A DNA stretch of 64,000 nt from positions 1-64,000 of the forward strand of contig DASXNY010000050.1 of NCBI GenBank assembly GCA_036494715.1. The letters run 5' to 3'. Positions 1 through 8,216 of the stretch are shown here, piece by piece (positions within the stretch are counted from its first letter, which is position 1; each line of letters opens with the position of its first letter). The DNA is from JAICJR01 sp036494715 (GTDB lineage: Bacteria; Actinomycetota; Thermoleophilia; Solirubrobacterales; Thermoleophilaceae). A program made the position numbers and the translations under genes. The notes below the pieces were generated by a model, which saw only the letters and a list, made by a program, of their open reading frames with translations, did no database searches and had not been told where the DNA came from.

Positions 1-773
1 CCGGCCGCGGTCAGCGCGTCGCGCGTGTCGCCGGCCAGGAACGGCGCGGGCGCCTCCTCGATCAGCTTCTGATAGCGGCGCTGTACCGAGCAATCGCGCT
101 CGCCCAGGTGCACGACGGCGCCGTGGTCGTCGGCTGCCACCTGCACCTCGATGTGGCGCGAGTCGGCCACGAAGCGCTCGACGTAGAGCCGCTCGTCGCC
201 GAACGCCGAGCGCGCCTCCGCCACCGCCACGCCGAACAGCGAGCGCAGCTCCTCCGCGCTGTGCGCCAGCTTGATGCCGCGCCCGCCTCCTCCCCCGGCC
301 GCCTTGAGCAGGACCGGATAGCCGGAGTCGGCAGCGAACTCCTCGGCCTCCGCGAGCGTCGCCACCTCGCCGCCGGGCACGAGCGGCAGCCCGGCCTCGA
401 GCGCGGCTTCGCGGGCGCGGAGCTTGTCGCCGGCCAGCTCGATCACCTCGGGCGGCGGGCCGACGAAGCGGATCGCGTTCTCGCGCGCGAGCGCCGACAG
501 GCGCGGGTTCTCCGCGAGGAAGCCGTAGCCGGGGTGGAGCGCATCGCAGCCGGTGCCGAGCGCGGCCTGCACGACGAGCTCGGGCCGCAGGTAGCTCTCG
601 CCTGCGGGCGCCGGGCCGATGCACACCACGCGGTCGGCCAGCTCGGCCGGGAGCCCGTCCATGTCGACCTCGGAGGCGCCCACGACGCACTCGAGCCCGA
701 GCTTGCGGCAGGCGCGCACGATGCGCACGGCGATCTCGCCGCGGTTGGCGATGAACACGCGCGTGAGGGCCAT
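1..773 (-). CDS. accC: Biotin carboxylase subunit, C-terminus cut by window edge
   Basis: ATP-dependent carboxylation of biotin on the carrier protein, the first half-reaction of acetyl-CoA or acyl-CoA carboxylase. About 257 of the usual ~450 residues are present. The N-terminus has the typical IANRGEIAVR start (8-17), HPGYGFLAEN (80-89), the ATP-grasp glycine loop GGGGGRG (160-166) and ERDCSVQRRYQK (225-236). The ATG at 773 shares its first base with the TGA of the carrier gene (TGATG), so the two are translationally coupled. The biotin-binding C-terminal part lies outside the window. The family is certain; which acyl-CoA is carboxylated cannot be told. Confidence 0.95.
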   Translation of the reverse strand, partial: MALTRVFIANRGEIAVRIVRACRKLGLECVVGASEVDMDGLPAELADRVVCIGPAPAGESYLRPELVVQAALGTGCDALHPGYGFLAENPRLSALARENAIRFVGPPPEVIELAGDKLRAREAALEAGLPLVPGGEVATLAEAEEFAADSGYPVLLKAAGGGGGRGIKLAHSAEELRSLFGVAVAEARSAFGDERLYVERFVADSRHIEVQVAADDHGAVVHLGERDCSVQRRYQKLIEEAPAPFLAGDTRDALTAA

Positions 774-1198
774 CAAGCGGGCTCGACCCGGAACAGCGGC
801 TGCCCGTACTCCACGAGCGCGGCGTTGTCGGCGCAGACCTCGACGACCTTGCCCGCCACGCCCGCCGGGATCGAGTTCATCATCTTCATGACCTCGATGA
901 GGCAGACGATGGTGTCGGGCTCGACCGTCGCGCCAACGTCGACGAATGGTGCGGCTCCCGGTGCTTCGGCGCGGTAGAAGGTGCCGAGCATCGGGGAGTC
1001 GATGGTCGCGCCATTTGGTGATTGGTGATTGGTGATTGCTGATTGGTCTGTGGACCGTGGACCGTGGACTGTGGACTCGGCGGCTCCGCCGCGGAGCACG
1101 TGGAGCTTGAAGCCGTCGGTCTCGATCAGTAGCTCATCCAAGTCCGATTCGTCGATGAGCCGCAGGATCTCCCTCACGTCGTCGTCGTTCAGCGCCAC
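773..1198 (-). CDS. accB: Biotin carboxyl carrier protein
   Basis: Carries CO2 on a biotinylated lysine between biotin carboxylase and carboxyltransferase. 141 residues: N-terminal helical part (1-37), a polar linker (41-63) and a biotinyl domain with the modified lysine in EVMKMMN (Lys105, where most homologues read EAMKM). The start is a GTG directly abutting the TAG of the upstream gene. The linker is encoded by two blocks of 7-base tandem repeats (1017-1044 and 1050-1077), which looks like a recent low-complexity insertion. No carboxyltransferase gene (accA/D) is in the window, so the partner is unknown. Confidence 0.94.
   Translation of the reverse strand: MALNDDDVREILRLIDESDLDELLIETDGFKLHVLRGGAAESTVHGPRSTDQSAITNHQSPNGATIDSPMLGTFYRAEAPGAAPFVDVGATVEPDTIVCLIEVMKMMNSIPAGVAGKVVEVCADNAALVEYGQPLFRVEPA
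1017..1077. repeat. Two adjacent heptanucleotide tandem repeat blocks inside accB
   Basis: On the plus strand GGTGATT occurs three times followed by one GCTGATT (1017-1044). After a 5-base joint come GTGGACC twice and GTGGACT twice (1050-1077). The unit is 7 bases, not a multiple of three, so gain or loss of one unit would shift the accB frame. The block encodes the carrier-protein linker. Confidence 0.9.
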
Positions 1199-2227
1199 CT
1201 ATTGCTCCTTGTTCGCGCCGAAGGTGCTCATCAGCAGGGACATTGCGGAGCTGGGCTTGGCCTCTGTCTGCTCCGGCTTCGCCAGTCCGGTGACGGGACG
1301 GGACTGGACCACGAACAGCTCGCCGTCGCGCGACCGCGCCCACTCGATGTCCTGGCGCGAGCCGAAGTACTTCTCGACGCGCTTGCCGACGTCCACGAGG
1401 GCGGCGAGCGCGGGCTCGTCGAGGCAGGACTGGTCGCGCCGCTCGTCCGGCACCGCCACGCTCACGGCTCCGCCCTCGGCGGGCACGTACTCCACCGTCT
1501 TGGTACTCACCTGCTCGCGGACGAGCTCCCTGGTGACCTTGCTCACGAGGTAATCGTCCGGGGTCACCTCGCCGCCCACGACGGCGAGGCCGAGGCCCCA
1601 GCTCGCGTTGATCGCGACCATGCTCGGGTCGCCGCTCACGGGGTTGCACGTGAACATCACGCCGGACACCTCGGCGTCAACCATGAGCTGAATCGTCACG
1701 CCCATGGCAGGCTTCTCCGCGGCGTCGCCAAGCCGCGCGCGATAGGAGATGGCGGGCGCGCTGTAGAGGCTGATCCAGCAATCGCGCACCGCATCGCAGA
1801 TGTGGTCCACGCCGCGGATCCACAGGTAGGTCTCCTGCTGGCCGGCGAACGTGGCCTCCTGGCTGTCCTCGCCGAGGGCGCTCGAGCGCACGGCCACCGC
1901 GGCGTCCGCCAGCGTTTGGTAGCGCCGCGCCACCTCGTCGCGCACCGGCGCCGGCACGGACGCCGAGCGCATCGCCTCGCCGATCGCCTGCGAAGCCGCG
2001 TTGACGGCGTCGACGTCGCCCGGCGAGACGCGCGCCATCGAGCTAGCGATCACGCCCTCGAGGCCGGCCTCGGAGACGAACAGCCGGAACGCATCGGTGG
2101 AGAGCGCGAATCCGGGCGGCACCGGGATGTCCGCGGCGATCAGCTCGCCCAGGGTCGCGCTCTTGCCCCCGAACTGCGCGGCGTCTGCCTGGCGGAGCTC
2201 GGCGAGTGGACGAGTGAGCTCGGCCAC
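1199..2227 (-). CDS. PEP/pyruvate-binding (PPDK N-terminal) ATP-grasp subunit
   Basis: 342 residues that match only the N-terminal nucleotide-binding domain of PEP synthase/pyruvate phosphate dikinase: FGGKSATLGEL near residue 19, the GEDSQEATFAGQQETYL segment, and the closing VQSRPVTG. In family members this half uses ATP to phosphorylate a catalytic histidine on a swivelling domain. Here that domain is on the separate 613-residue protein encoded just upstream (10-base gap), so the two probably form one enzyme. The size pair (~37 and ~69 kDa) resembles phenylphosphate synthase subunits 2 and 1 of Thauera. The substrate is unknown. Confidence 0.85.
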   Translation of the reverse strand: MAELTRPLAELRQADAAQFGGKSATLGELIAADIPVPPGFALSTDAFRLFVSEAGLEGVIASSMARVSPGDVDAVNAASQAIGEAMRSASVPAPVRDEVARRYQTLADAAVAVRSSALGEDSQEATFAGQQETYLWIRGVDHICDAVRDCWISLYSAPAISYRARLGDAAEKPAMGVTIQLMVDAEVSGVMFTCNPVSGDPSMVAINASWGLGLAVVGGEVTPDDYLVSKVTRELVREQVSTKTVEYVPAEGGAVSVAVPDERRDQSCLDEPALAALVDVGKRVEKYFGSRQDIEWARSRDGELFVVQSRPVTGLAKPEQTEAKPSSAMSLLMSTFGANKEQ

Positions 2228-2237
2228 GCCCGCGTCC

Positions 2238-4079
2238 TCAGCCCGAGCTTCCGTCGAGGATCGAGACCGTGCCCGCCGTGCCGTCCACGCGGATCGTCTG
2301 CCCGGTTCGGATCAGCGCCGTGGCACGGCCGGTGCCCACCACCGCCGGCATGCCGTACTCGCGACAGACGATCGCGGCGTGCGACATCACGCCGCCGATG
2401 TCCGTCACGGCCGCCGTGATCTTGGAGAAGATCGGCGCCCAGGCCGGCGAGGTGATGCTGCAGACGAGGATCTCGCCCTCGCGCACGTCCGCCACCTGGT
2501 CGACGGTCTTGACCACCCGCGCGGGGCCTTCGACGGTGCCCGGCGAAGCCGGCGCGCCGATCAGCTCGGTGGCCGCCGGGTCCTGCGAGTGCGCCCACTC
2601 GTGCACGCGCTGCGTGGTCACGCCCCAGAGCATGATCGTCATCGGGTCGGTGACCACCTCGGGCGCGATGCCCACGGCGGGCGGCGGCGTCCAGTCGGCC
2701 AGCTTCGCGAGCAGCTCCTTGCGCCGCGCGACGATCGGCGGCCAGAAGCTCGGCCCGCGCGGCGCGCCGCCGGTGGCCCAGCAGAGCACCAGCTCGTCGA
2801 GGGCGCTCATCACCTCGTGGCGGCCGAGCTGGAAGATGTCCTCGGCGTCCTCGAGGAAGTCGTGGCGCGCCAGCAGCTCGCCGAACTCGCGCAGCTTGTT
2901 CCACCAGCGCGTGAGGAACCAGTAGTCGCAGAAGAACTTGTGCTCCTCGACGTAGGGGAACACCATGCGCGCGAGCCTGAGCAGCTCGTCGAACGGCGGC
3001 TTGGCGTCGTCGGGGAGCAGCTCGCGGTACTCGCTCGCGAGGCGGTCGCGCTCGCGCTCGATCTCCGCGGTCGGGCGGTCGATCTGCTTGCCGGCCTTGA
3101 GCGCGTTGATGTGCCCGATCAGCGACGCGTACGGAATCGCCGGCTCGTCGAGCCAGCTGCGGTAGTAGTGGTAGAGGCCGTCGCCGGTGGCCATGTTGAA
3201 CCAGGGGTCCTTGACCTGCTCGAGGTCCTCGAGCCAGGCCTTTCCGGCGTCGCTTTGCGAGAGCTCGGCCTCGATCTCATCGGGGGTGCGCCCCTCGACG
3301 AATGCGCCGTCGACGCCGTCGTCGATGGCGCGGCGGGCGAGCCGCCGCAGCTCGGCGTCCGGCCTGAACAGCAGCACGTCGATCCCGGCCACCATCTGCG
3401 CGATGTGCTGCTCGGGGATGTCCGGCAGGTTGGCCTTGCAGTGATCCGAGAAGGTGGCGTATGTGCCGTAGCCGAGCAGCAGGAACTCGAAGTGGCGCTG
3501 CCACATCATGTCCCCGAGCCGCAGGGTGCGCTGGTAGGCGTCGAGCACGTCGACGAAGGCGGTGTTGCGCGTGTCGTCGTACATCACGTCGTCCGGCTCG
3601 TACTCCGGCAGGTCCGGCACGCGCAGGTTCGTGATCTCGTCGATCAGCGCGCGCACCTTGGTCTTCCACTTCTCGTAGAGCTCGGGCCAGTTCTCGTAGT
3701 AGTAGCCGGCGCGGCGCTGGAAGAACTCGACCCGCTCCGCGATCTTCTCCGGGTCGGTGACCGGGTTGCCCGAGATGTAGATGAAGCCGTTGATCACCCG
3801 GTAGTCGATGCCCATTGCGGGCGGGACCGCGAAGACGCGGTTCTGCCAGGCGCCGACCGCCTGGTAGGGGCTGTCGATGCACTGCACGTCGAACGCCGGC
3901 ATCGGCACCGGGAAGTGCATCGAGTTCCAGAACCAGAAGCGCTTCTCGTCCGCCTCGCGCCGGTCCTCGTCGAACAGCGCGTAATACGGATACATCTCCT
4001 CCCAGCCCTCACAACCGGGCGGGGTCTCGATCTCGTACGGACTAGGAAATGCCCCAGCAATGGGTGTCGACGTGGCCAC
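2238..4079 (-). CDS. PEP-utilising enzyme with phosphohistidine swivel domain (split PEP-synthase-like)
   Basis: 613 residues. The last ~90 form the PEP-utiliser mobile domain, with the phosphohistidine in GGVMSHAAIV (His567) followed by GMPAVVGT. The first ~480 residues are an acidic, aromatic-rich helical region with no PEP-binding TIM barrel, as in phenylphosphate synthase protein 1. It probably accepts phosphate from the 342-residue ATP-grasp partner downstream and passes it to an unknown acceptor. The start is GTG at 4079 with AGGAGG about 8 bases upstream. It is the first gene of an operon running into accB and accC. Annotation as plain PEP synthase would be wrong because the C-terminal domain is absent. 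Confidence 0.82.
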   Translation of the reverse strand: MATSTPIAGAFPSPYEIETPPGCEGWEEMYPYYALFDEDRREADEKRFWFWNSMHFPVPMPAFDVQCIDSPYQAVGAWQNRVFAVPPAMGIDYRVINGFIYISGNPVTDPEKIAERVEFFQRRAGYYYENWPELYEKWKTKVRALIDEITNLRVPDLPEYEPDDVMYDDTRNTAFVDVLDAYQRTLRLGDMMWQRHFEFLLLGYGTYATFSDHCKANLPDIPEQHIAQMVAGIDVLLFRPDAELRRLARRAIDDGVDGAFVEGRTPDEIEAELSQSDAGKAWLEDLEQVKDPWFNMATGDGLYHYYRSWLDEPAIPYASLIGHINALKAGKQIDRPTAEIERERDRLASEYRELLPDDAKPPFDELLRLARMVFPYVEEHKFFCDYWFLTRWWNKLREFGELLARHDFLEDAEDIFQLGRHEVMSALDELVLCWATGGAPRGPSFWPPIVARRKELLAKLADWTPPPAVGIAPEVVTDPMTIMLWGVTTQRVHEWAHSQDPAATELIGAPASPGTVEGPARVVKTVDQVADVREGEILVCSITSPAWAPIFSKITAAVTDIGGVMSHAAIVCREYGMPAVVGTGRATALIRTGQTIRVDGTAGTVSILDGSSG

Positions 4080-4107
4080 TCCGTCCCCCTCCTAGGTGAT
4101 TAGCCCT

Positions 4108-4138
4108 TGTATACAGCACCGGGCCAGGGGGATGTCAA
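4108..4138 (-). promoter_or_regulatory. Candidate housekeeping promoter of the phosphotransferase-accBC operon
   Basis: Reading the minus strand, a perfect TTGACA (4138-4133) is followed 19 bases later by TATACA (4113-4108), about 29 bases before the GTG at 4079. The spacer is longer than the ideal 17, and TATACA lies in the palindrome TGTATACA, so an operator is also possible. Confidence 0.5.
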
Positions 4139-4144
4139 TCTGCC

Positions 4145-4867
4145 TTAGATGCGTGCTGCGGCGGCTTCGGCGAGTGCCTGGAAGAGCCGGCTCTGTTCGT
4201 CGGCCTCGGGGTGCCACTGCACGCCGAGTACCCAGCCGCCGCCCGTGGTCTCGACCGCCTCGACCATTCCGTCCTCTTCGGTGCGGCCGGTGATCACGAG
4301 GCCCTCGCCCAGCTCGCCCACCGCCTGGTGGTGGTGGCAGCGCCCGATGTGCACCTCCTCGCCCACCGCGCGCGCGGCGAGCGAGCCGGGGTCGAGCGAG
4401 ATCGTCTGCTCGTTGCCGTCGAAGGTGCCGACGATCCGGCGGTGCGGTCCGCCGCCGTTCACCTCGGCGATGTGTTGCACGAGCGTCCCGCCGAGTGCGA
4501 CGTTGAGCGCCTGCATGCCGCGGCAGATCCCGAGCACGGGCATGCCCCGCTCGATCGCGCCGCGGAGCAGGGCGAGCTCGAAGGTGTCGCGGTCGGGGTA
4601 GGTGGACTCGGTCAGCGGGTCGCGCTCGGCGCCGTATGAGGCTGGGTCGAGGTCGGCGCCGCCGATCACGATCAGGGCGTCGATCTTGTCGAGCAGGACG
4701 AGCGGGGCGCGCACGTCGACCGGCAGGATCAGCGCGACGGCGCCCGTGCGCTGCACGGCCGAGACGTACGTGTCGGCGACGAGCTGTGCCGTCTGGTCCC
4801 AGTAGCTCCAGCGCGCGCGCTCGCGCACGGCGCAGAGGCCGATCACCGGGGTGTCATTGGGCTCCAC
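4145..4867 (-). CDS. puuD: Class I glutamine amidotransferase / gamma-glutamyl-GABA hydrolase family (peptidase C26)
   Basis: 240 residues. The nucleophile is Cys115 in GICRGMQ, with His219 and Glu221 in QWHPEAD completing the triad; the GGADLDP segment is typical of C26 enzymes. PuuD hydrolyses gamma-glutamyl-GABA in the putrescine-glutamylation pathway. The divergently placed aldehyde dehydrogenase (PuuC-like) supports that role. The open frame extends further upstream, but it would overlap the divergent gene. GTG at 4867 puts the usual VIGLC strand near the N-terminus and is the better start. The glutamate-putrescine ligase is not in the window, so specificity remains inferred. Confidence 0.82.
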   Translation of the reverse strand: MEPNDTPVIGLCAVRERARWSYWDQTAQLVADTYVSAVQRTGAVALILPVDVRAPLVLLDKIDALIVIGGADLDPASYGAERDPLTESTYPDRDTFELALLRGAIERGMPVLGICRGMQALNVALGGTLVQHIAEVNGGGPHRRIVGTFDGNEQTISLDPGSLAARAVGEEVHIGRCHHHQAVGELGEGLVITGRTEEDGMVEAVETTGGGWVLGVQWHPEADEQSRLFQALAEAAAARI

Positions 4868-4912
4868 GATCGGCGATGATAAAGGACTCGCAGGCAGACC
4901 TTTGGAGGAGTC

Positions 4913-6274
4913 ATGGCCGACATGCTGCAGGTAATCGAGCCCGCAACAGAGCAGGTGCTCGCGGAGCTGCCTCACGCGGATGCCGAGGAGACGGACGCCG
5001 CCATCGGCCGCGCGAAGGCCGCCTTCCCCGCGTGGCGCGACATCGCGCCGGGCGACCGGGCGAACCTGCTGCGGCGGATCGCGTCAGCGGTGCAGGAGCG
5101 GGTCGAGGAGCTCGCGACGCTCGAGGCCCGCAACGTCGGCAAGCCGATCTCCGACGCGCGCGGCGAGGTGGGCATGGTCGCCGACGTCTTCAACTACTAC
5201 GCGGGCGCGCCCGAGCGGCTGCTGGGCGACACGATCCCGGTGGCCGGCGGCATCGACATGACCTTCCGCGAGCCGCTCGGCGTGGTCGGGCTGATCACGC
5301 CCTGGAACTTCCCGATCGCGATCGCCTCCTGGAAGCTCGGTCCGGCGCTCGCCGCCGGCAACACGATCGTGCTGAAGCCCGCCGAGCTCACGCCGCTGAC
5401 CGCGCTCGAGCTCGAGAAGATCGCGCTCGAGGCCGGGCTGCCCGAGGGCGTGCTCAACGTGGTGGTGGGCCCAGGGCGTGTCGTGGGCGAGCGCATGGTG
5501 CAGCACCCCGACGTCGCCAAGGTCGCGTTCACGGGCTCGACGGAGGTGGGCCGCCGCATCGGCGCGCTGGCCTCGGACTCGATCAAGCGCGTGACGCTCG
5601 AGCTGGGCGGCAAGTCGGCCAACATCGTGTTCGCCGACGCGGACCTGGATCAGGCCGCCGCCTCCGCCCCGGGCGCCGTGTTCGGCAATGCCGGGCAGGA
5701 CTGCTGCGCGCGCTCGCGCATCCTCGTGGAGCGCTCGGCCCTCGACCGCTTCATGGAGGCGCTCGAGGAGGCCGTCGACTCGCTGCGCGTCGGCGACCCG
5801 CTCGATCCCGACACCGAGATGGGCCCGCTGATCTCGGCGCAGCAACGCGAGACCGTGTCCTCCTACGCGAACGGCGACGCGCCGGTGGCGATCCGCGGCA
5901 GCGCCCCGGACGGCCCGGGCTTCTGGTTCCCGCCCACGGTGCTCTGCCCGGTGTCGAACGACGACCGGGCGGCGCGGGAGGAGATCTTCGGCCCCGTGGC
6001 CGCGGTGATCCCGTTCGACGGCGAGGAGGAGGCGGTGCGGCTCGCCAACGACACGATCTACGGGCTCTCGGGCTCGATCTGGACCCGCAACGGCGCGCGG
6101 GCGCTACGCATGGCACGCGCGGTCGAGGCGGGCGCGCTGTCGGTGAATTCAAATACGTCCGTGCGGGTAACCACGCCGTTTGGAGGCTTCAAGCAGTCCG
6201 GTATCGGGCGCGAGCTCGGGCCGCATGCGCTAGAGCACTACACCGAGTTGAAGAACGTCTTCGTCGCCACGTGA
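4913..6274 (+). CDS. NAD(P)-dependent aldehyde dehydrogenase (PuuC / betaine-aldehyde type)
   Basis: 453 residues, slightly shorter than the usual ~480. It oxidises an aldehyde to its acid with NAD(P). PWNFP (130-134) and the FTGSTEVG nucleotide-binding segment (206-213) are present, the general base Glu230 lies in LELGGKS, and the catalytic thiol is Cys264 in GNAGQDCC. GGAGG stands 5 bases before the ATG. The divergent PuuD-like gene suggests gamma-glutamyl-aminobutyraldehyde as substrate; betaine or another amino-aldehyde is the alternative. The next gene overlaps by GTGA, so they are co-transcribed. Confidence 0.88.
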   Translation: MADMLQVIEPATEQVLAELPHADAEETDAAIGRAKAAFPAWRDIAPGDRANLLRRIASAVQERVEELATLEARNVGKPISDARGEVGMVADVFNYYAGAPERLLGDTIPVAGGIDMTFREPLGVVGLITPWNFPIAIASWKLGPALAAGNTIVLKPAELTPLTALELEKIALEAGLPEGVLNVVVGPGRVVGERMVQHPDVAKVAFTGSTEVGRRIGALASDSIKRVTLELGGKSANIVFADADLDQAAASAPGAVFGNAGQDCCARSRILVERSALDRFMEALEEAVDSLRVGDPLDPDTEMGPLISAQQRETVSSYANGDAPVAIRGSAPDGPGFWFPPTVLCPVSNDDRAAREEIFGPVAAVIPFDGEEEAVRLANDTIYGLSGSIWTRNGARALRMARAVEAGALSVNSNTSVRVTTPFGGFKQSGIGRELGPHALEHYTELKNVFVAT

Positions 6275-7212
6275 GAGCTGTTCAGGTCACTGAGTTCGGT
6301 GGGCCGGAGGTGCTCCGGCCCGTCGATGTCGAGGCACCGGCGCCGATTCCGACGGAGGTGCTCGTCGAGGTGCACGCCGCTGGGGTGAACCCGGTGGACT
6401 GGAAGACGCGGCAGGGACGTGGCGCGGCCGGCGCCGCCGGACCGCCGCCGTTCATCCTCGGCTGGGACGTGGCCGGCGTCGTGACCGAGCTCGGCCGCGG
6501 CGTGACCACGCTTGCGCCCGGGGATCGCGTGTTCGGCATGCCCTGGTTCCCGCGCGCGGCGGGCGCCTACGCCGAGTACGTCACGGCGCCGTCGCGACAG
6601 TTCGCGCGCATGCCGGACGGGCTCTCGTTCGAGAAGGCGGCCGCGCTGCCGCTGGTCGCGCTCACGGCCTGGCAGGCACTGGTGGACACCGCGCAGGTCG
6701 GCGACGGCGACACAGTGCTCATCAACGGCGCGAGCGGCGGCGTCGGGCACGTGGCGGTTCAGATCGCGAAGGCGCGCGGCGCCAGGGTGATCGGCACTGC
6801 GCGCAAACCCAACCATGACTTCCTGGGCTCGATCGGCGTGGACGAGTGCGTCGACCGCGAGGCCGTGCCGATCCAGGACGCGGCGCGCGACGTCGACGTG
6901 ACGCTCGACTTCGTCGGCCCCGAGAACACGCTGCCGGCGCTCGACACCCTGCGCCAGGGCGGGTTGCTGATCGCGGTGCCCGGCGGGCCGAGCGAGGAGG
7001 GCGTGGCCGAGGCCGAGAAGCGCGGGATACGCGTCACAGGGATCCTGGTGGAGCCCGACGGCCATGGGCTCCGCGAGATCGCCGCGCTGATCGAGGGCGG
7101 CGGGCTCCAGCCGACGCTGCACGAGACCTTCCCGCTCGAGGAGGCCGCCCGCGCCCACGAGCTGCTCGAGGCGGGCGGCGTGCGCGGCAAGATCGTCCTC
7201 GCCGTCAAGTAG
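6271..7212 (+). CDS. Zinc-independent NADPH:quinone reductase-like MDR protein
   Basis: 313 residues starting at the GTG that overlaps the preceding TGA. The GroES-like half ends near GDRVFGMPWF; the Rossmann half carries NGASGGVGHVAVQIAK. Zinc-ligand cysteines of alcohol dehydrogenases are absent, which places it in the QOR branch of the medium-chain family. It probably reduces quinones or activated double bonds with NADPH. A long open frame reading in from 4636 is an artefact of the GC-rich sequence; homology begins at 6271. A GC-rich hairpin follows the stop. Confidence 0.87.
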   Translation: MRAVQVTEFGGPEVLRPVDVEAPAPIPTEVLVEVHAAGVNPVDWKTRQGRGAAGAAGPPPFILGWDVAGVVTELGRGVTTLAPGDRVFGMPWFPRAAGAYAEYVTAPSRQFARMPDGLSFEKAAALPLVALTAWQALVDTAQVGDGDTVLINGASGGVGHVAVQIAKARGARVIGTARKPNHDFLGSIGVDECVDREAVPIQDAARDVDVTLDFVGPENTLPALDTLRQGGLLIAVPGGPSEEGVAEAEKRGIRVTGILVEPDGHGLREIAALIEGGGLQPTLHETFPLEEAARAHELLEAGGVRGKIVLAVK

Positions 7213-7226
7213 CCGAGAAACCTGAA

Positions 7227-7258
7227 AGAGCCGAGGCCCCCCCGGGGGCCCCGGCTCT
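7227..7258 (+). terminator. GC-rich hairpin after the aldehyde dehydrogenase/quinone reductase operon
   Basis: Two arms of 15 bases (AGAGCCG-AGGCCCCC and its near-perfect complement) surround a 2-base tip with one mismatch. There is no T-run after it, which is common for actinobacterial terminators. It lies 15 bases after the stop codon. The rest of the 7213-7404 gap holds a GTCAG-TGTC-CTGAC inverted repeat (7309-7322) and a GGGCGGGC/GCCCGCCC hairpin (7359-7378) of unknown role. Confidence 0.75.
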
Positions 7259-7404
7259 CTCAAGGTCGGTCCATGGTCTACCGAACTCGCGTATTTTGCC
7301 ACTCCCGGGTCAGTGTCCTGACTTCGATGAAGGAAGGCTGCGTTTAACGGCGGGATCGGGGCGGGCCAGTGCCCGCCCGGTCGCTCTCGTACGATCCGCC
7401 GGCG

Positions 7405-8184
7405 ATGACCCGGCGTGAGATCCGTTCCTGGCTGATGGACATGGATGGCGTGCTCGTCCGCGAGGAGCAGGCGATCCCCGGCGCCGCCGAGTTCCTGCGC
7501 GGGCTGAAAGAGAGCGGCACGCCCTTCCTGGTGCTCACTAACAACTCGATCTACACGCGCCGCGACCTGGCCGCCCGCCTGCGTGTGAGCGGCCTCGAGG
7601 TGCCGGAGAACTCGATCTGGACCTCCGCGCTCGCCACGGCCGGGTTCCTGCAGGATCAGCGTCCCGACGGCTCGGCCTTCGTGATCGGCGAGACCGGCCT
7701 CACGACCGCCATGCATCAGGCCGGCTACACGCTCACAGAGCGCAACCCGGACTATGTCGTGCTCGGGGAGACGCGCACCTACAGCTTCGAGCGCATCACC
7801 CAGGCGATCCGCCTGGTCGAGCGCGGCGCGCGCTTCATCGCCACCAACCCCGATCCCACCGGGCCCTCGAACGAGGGTCCGCTGCCCGCCACCGGCTCGG
7901 TGGCCGCGCTGATCAGTCACGCCACCGGCGTCGCGCCCTACTTCGTCGGCAAGCCCAACCCCCTGATGATGCGCTCGGCGCTGAACGCGATCGACGCCCA
8001 TTCGGAGTCGACCGCGATGATCGGCGACCGGATGGACACGGACGTTGTCGCCGGGCTGGAGGCGGGGCTCGAGACGATCCTCGTCCTCACCGGCGTGAGC
8101 ACGCGCGAGAGCGCCGAGCGCTTTCCGTACCGCGCGTCGCGGATCGTGGACTCCGTCGCGGATCTCGTGCCCGAGATCGGCTGA
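7405..8184 (+). CDS. HAD-superfamily phosphatase, NagD (HAD-IIA) type
   Basis: 259 residues. Motif I is MDMDGVL with nucleophile Asp12 and Asp14; motif II is LVLTNNS; the lysine of GKPNPLM and the aspartates of GDRMDTDV form motifs III and IV. The long C2-type cap between motifs II and III is characteristic of NagD and 4-nitrophenylphosphatase enzymes, which dephosphorylate nucleotides or sugar phosphates. The ATG at 7405 is preferred to the upstream in-frame GTG because the core strand then starts at residue 8. It stands alone between a terminator and the ABC exporter genes. Confidence 0.88.
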   Translation: MTRREIRSWLMDMDGVLVREEQAIPGAAEFLRGLKESGTPFLVLTNNSIYTRRDLAARLRVSGLEVPENSIWTSALATAGFLQDQRPDGSAFVIGETGLTTAMHQAGYTLTERNPDYVVLGETRTYSFERITQAIRLVERGARFIATNPDPTGPSNEGPLPATGSVAALISHATGVAPYFVGKPNPLMMRSALNAIDAHSESTAMIGDRMDTDVVAGLEAGLETILVLTGVSTRESAERFPYRASRIVDSVADLVPEIG

Positions 8185-8216
8185 CTCAGGATTCATCGAT
8201 ACCCTCGGACGCAGGG

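Noticed and set aside
2001..4103. A 700-residue plus-strand frame opposite the PEP-utilising gene
   Set aside because: Composition is Arg/Ala/Val/Leu-rich with no motifs, and the minus strand carries a recognisable enzyme with a Shine-Dalgarno start. It is an antisense shadow.
4636..7212. A single 858-residue plus-strand frame
   Set aside because: Only its last 313 codons match a protein family (quinone reductase from GTG 6271); the rest is an alternative frame of the aldehyde dehydrogenase gene, open because of high GC.
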